Shown: positions 61,165 through 64,000 of the stretch, in pieces
How positions within the stretch are numbered: position 1 is the stretch's first letter
Layout of the letters: each line of letters starts with the position of its first letter
Assembly (NCBI GenBank): GCA_030704615.1
Contig: CM060733.1
Coordinates: 59,830,001-59,894,000 of the forward strand
DNA: 64,000 nucleotides
Reading direction: 5' to 3'
From: Takakia lepidozioides
Taxonomy: Eukaryota; Streptophyta; Takakiopsida; Takakiales; Takakiaceae
Translations under genes and position numbers: made by a program
Notes under the pieces: model-generated
What the model was told of the DNA's origin: nothing
Seen by the model: the letters and a program-made list of their open reading frames with translations, nothing else
The model's database searches: none

Positions 61165-61345
61165 CAGTCAGTAGCTCAGTTAGATAGTGCACTGAGTGGC
61201 ACCCAGATGGATTTGGGGTCAAATCCTGCTACCTTGACGGGTGTGGTATGTCCTTCTCCCCCTCTCCTTTTAGGGGGTGTCCAACGCGAAAGCCTTCACG
61301 GCGAGGCTACTGCGAAAGATGTTATTTCTCACTGTAATTAAGTGG
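61165..61345 (+). mobile_element. tRNA-derived SINE-like sequence
   Basis: TAGCTCAGTTAGATAGTGC (61172-61190) matches the tRNA A-box and GGGGTCAAATCCTGC (61215-61229) matches the B-box at the expected spacing, so a split RNA polymerase III promoter is present. No matching acceptor stem is found, and the sequence continues as a unique body for over 100 bases, as in SINEs. The 3' boundary is uncertain. Confidence 0.6.
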
Positions 61346-62170
61346 CCTCTGTCTGCATTTAACATTCTCAGTTGGCACCATTCGGACGGGTGAGATGCGG
61401 CCTCAAGCCAATGGCTAAGATCGACCTGGAAGATTCACAACACATGCAGGTCATGAACGTCAAGAGGTCTTATGAGGACTCTCTTTTGACTGTTGGGATT
61501 GGCTGTGCAATGTGAGAGAGGGCCTTTCACCGCTAAAACCTGCTCTTTATTTTCCTTTGTATTTTTTAGGGCATTTTGAAGCAGAACTCCCCAGGATGCA
61601 CAAGTGGAATGGAACCAGTCCTGCCATTTGGGGGCGGGAGCGTTGAACAGGTGGTTCCATTTCTGGAACCTCATTGCCAGAGAGAGATGCAATTTTGTCC
61701 CTTGGATGACATATCATCTAGGGTTGATGTGAGGCCAGCGTGTCAGAGGGTGGAACCAGGTGAGCAAATTTTCACACAGCGGAAAAGTTCCTGCCCCAGG
61801 ACTTTCCGCTAGGGTAACTGTACCTATCATTGCCCATTTAAGACTTTGAGAACAGCCATAACTTGTTCATATGATCATATTATGGTGCAAAATTTGGACC
61901 TAGGGGAGGTTGGCAAGTTGGCTTCAAAACCCAATTTACGAAATTTGCAAAACCCAATACACAAGGGGCCTGATTTGTGAGCTGTCGCTCCAGGTGTTTC
62001 CCTATTTAAAAAGAAAAAAGAAAATACACTGCATTGAAGTGTTGGGCACAACGAGCCTATATAATCTTCATAAAACCAAGTATCATTGCCCCTATCATTG
62101 CACACCATTCGCAAACCCCTAAGCACGGTCGACGGGTGTAGAGTGATAGGCGCTGGGATGAGCATTTCTT
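61346..62170. other. Intergenic DNA
   Basis: No gene is recognised; two frames of about 80 codons on opposite strands overlap at 61435-61812 without domain evidence. Confidence 0.4.
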
Positions 62171-62929
62171 GACAATGGATTAGGCATTTTTGCACCTAAA
62201 TCCAAAATCAATCAATCAGAAAATTAGGCATTTTTGAAAATAGGTTCTCAAAGTAGGCATTGCATGCTACAATTTTTTAGAATTAGGCCCATGAGAAGAG
62301 AAAACATCTATTTTCTTAAGAATAAATTACAAAAATAGACACCCAATGCCCAATGGGAACAATGTGGGATTTTACGGGCTTTTGAGCACACTTTCCAGGG
62401 AGAAGCTATGCGAGCAAATTTTGTAACCAATTTGTTTGCAGTGAATGATCATTTGGTGGACGTGAATGCTCAAGTCACTGAGGGTATCCCTGATATCTAC
62501 CTTGACCTTAGTGTAGAGGAAACTATGTGTAGATGTCTTGCAAATCTGCACATTGAAAATGAGGATATCCCCGATCTCAATGTGGTGGACGAAGTAGATG
62601 AAGAGATGATGACGATTAGTGAGGATGATGAGTATGATGACATCGTCGAGTCCATGCAAAAACCTTTCGAAGTTACACGGAGCTCTCGCAAATAGATTGC
62701 GATTTGTAGGAAGTTATTTCCGCACGCATATACTTGTATTGATTTTTGTTCAAAGAAATTTTGATCTTATTACAAACAACATGAGAAGAGCTTGCAAGTT
62801 TTTTGGTGGAATTTTTGGACATTAGGCACTTTGGTCCCATAATTTCCCGAAATTAGGCTTAAATCTGAAAAATTCACAAAATTCGTTAGGCACTTTTATT
62901 TTGAATTAATTATCGCCTAATCCGTTGTC
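62171..62929. mobile_element. 759-bp element with GACAAYGGATTAGGC inverted ends
   Basis: GACAATGGATTAGGC at 62171-62185 is mirrored by GCCTAATCCGTTGTC at 62915-62929, with one mismatch. Subterminal TTAGGCATTTTT or TTAGGCACTTT copies occur inside both ends. I could not find a clean target duplication, so the boundaries and superfamily are open; hAT is one possibility. Confidence 0.55.
62408..62695 (+). CDS. 95-codon acidic frame inside the TIR element
   Basis: A real ATG opens a 95-residue frame rich in Asp and Glu, ending FEVTRSSRK. It is the only substantial frame in the element and could be the C-terminal remnant of a transposase. No domain is recognised. Confidence 0.3.
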   Translation: MRANFVTNLFAVNDHLVDVNAQVTEGIPDIYLDLSVEETMCRCLANLHIENEDIPDLNVVDEVDEEMMTISEDDEYDDIVESMQKPFEVTRSSRK

Positions 62930-64000
62930 CAGGGACGGTACATGATGTAAGATGTGGAGGGTGTCGAAAACGTAGACCGCCCTCGGGCCCATCCTTAAAC
63001 GGCGGAAAGTCCTCGGGCAGGAACTTTCCTCTATACATGATGTAAGATGTGGAGGGTGTCGAAAGTGTAGAACTGTCTAACACTACTGCGCACCAAGGGA
63101 ACCAGGTTTGGTGAACACAAAGGGCTAGTGTGGTATGACTATGACTCAGTATAAGTCTAGTGACCACTCAAAAGTCAAAGACTACTTTTATGTAGAATAA
63201 GATGCATTAGGGCCCCTTTGTGGTCCAAGACCAACTCAAAATGCAAGGATTCTCTTGGTCGAGGGCATTTTCTTGGTCATATGTGCTTTGCACTATGGAC
63301 CAAGACCAACAAAGTTGAGAATGATATAGCGTCTAAGTGGCATTGACTATGGCGGGATATTGTCGGTCTAGAGACCAAGACATGAACCCATGTAGTTTGG
63401 ACTCATGATCAACTCTTCAATGGACCCCGGACCAAGCATGGAAACATTAAACTGTAATTTTCTCAAATGATCCTTACCGTCCATTAGAATCAATCTTGAT
63501 TGTCTCGAGGGAAAGATGAACTTGATGGAAGTTGATATACCTCATTTTAAGTTTCTTGGTCTTGGTTCCAAGGCCTTCACACACACCCATTTTGTAGGTC
63601 CCTAGGATATTAAAATACATCTAGGGACCAATATCTGAACCAATTTGAAGCAAATTGGTTGAGAGGTTTTTTTTGGTCCCTTAGTGCCACTACATGGTCA
63701 TTTGTTTTACTCCTCTTTATTCAAAGGAGGAGACAAGGAGTGATCACAAATCGCTCTCCACATTTATACCAAGTTTCCCAAGTTGTTACCTCCTCTCCTT
63801 GGCTTGAAAAATACCTACATCCCTTCTCTAAGTAACACCTCCCACAGGTAACATCTCTATATTGAATGTCAAAAATAAATGGATGAATTTTCAAGTTTTT
63901 TTAACAAAAACATTCTTTTACAGATAGAGGGACGGCCCGTGGCCCGATCTTTAACTTTACAGCAGGTGGACTTAAAAGAAGTCCAAAGAGTACAAAGATT
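62930..64000. other. Window end, short direct repeat and no gene
   Basis: ACATGATGTAAGATGTGGAG and the following GGTGTCGAAA occur twice (62940 and 63036). Beyond that, TTGGTC and GACCAAGACC motifs recur between 63220 and 63430, but nothing coding is recognised. Confidence 0.45.

Overview
The window reads as nuclear DNA of a streptophyte plant. It holds plastid-targeted and plant-specific host genes: a PHT2;1-type phosphate transporter, a plastid-type CK2 alpha kinase, a two-domain GPAT of the cutin type and a SAUR-like gene. They have GT-AG introns and are embedded in repeat- and transposon-rich DNA. Large intergenic spaces, Mutator, hAT, Harbinger and Copia elements and a run of exactly 500 N fit a draft assembly of a large repetitive genome. 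A charophyte such as Chara is my best guess, but this is inference and I cannot exclude an early land plant.

Layout. 1-5.1 kb: mostly unassigned DNA with two candidate terminal exons and simple repeats. 5141-17657: one 12.5-kb Mutator-like element with long terminal inverted repeats and a perfect 9-bp target duplication. It carries two convergent multi-exon genes, a Ulp1-like C48 cysteine peptidase gene (+) and a SWIM-finger DDE transposase gene (-). 18.4-20.0 kb: a Harbinger-type MITE and a purine-rich repeat. 21.1-25.6 kb: a large intronless protein with about 27 IQ motifs and a C-terminal membrane segment. 26.9-38.3 kb: host gene cluster with the plastid phosphate transporter (-), a divergent small plastid membrane protein (+) and the ten-exon CK2 alpha gene (+). 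41.8-43.4 kb: GPAT (-). 45.9-46.4 kb: SAUR-like gene (+). 48.8-55.0 kb: two decayed Copia elements lying tail to tail; the minus-strand one contains two related TIR elements, and one of those contains a hAT-type MITE. 56.7-60.3 kb: a second SWIM-type Mutator transposase gene (-). 60.6-61.1 kb: assembly gap. 61.1-64 kb: a SINE-like unit and another TIR element.

The most unusual content is the giant Mutator-like element. It resembles in gene content the KAONASHI (KI) MULEs of angiosperms, which pair a mudrA-type transposase with a ULP-like gene. It is also saturated with a 10-base motif that lies in one orientation (CAGTCTGCTG, sense strand) in introns, leader and terminal repeats, but in the opposite orientation (CAGCAGACTG, read as Gln-Gln-Thr) in exons. 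The transposase gene reads cleanly through its splice junctions. The Ulp1 gene has breaks in its Gln-rich middle but an open protease end.

Among host genes, the phosphate transporter, the small membrane protein and the CK2 alpha kinase are all plastid-type, and the first two share a 1-kb divergent promoter region. All coordinates, splice junctions and target duplications were read by eye; no search or alignment program was run.
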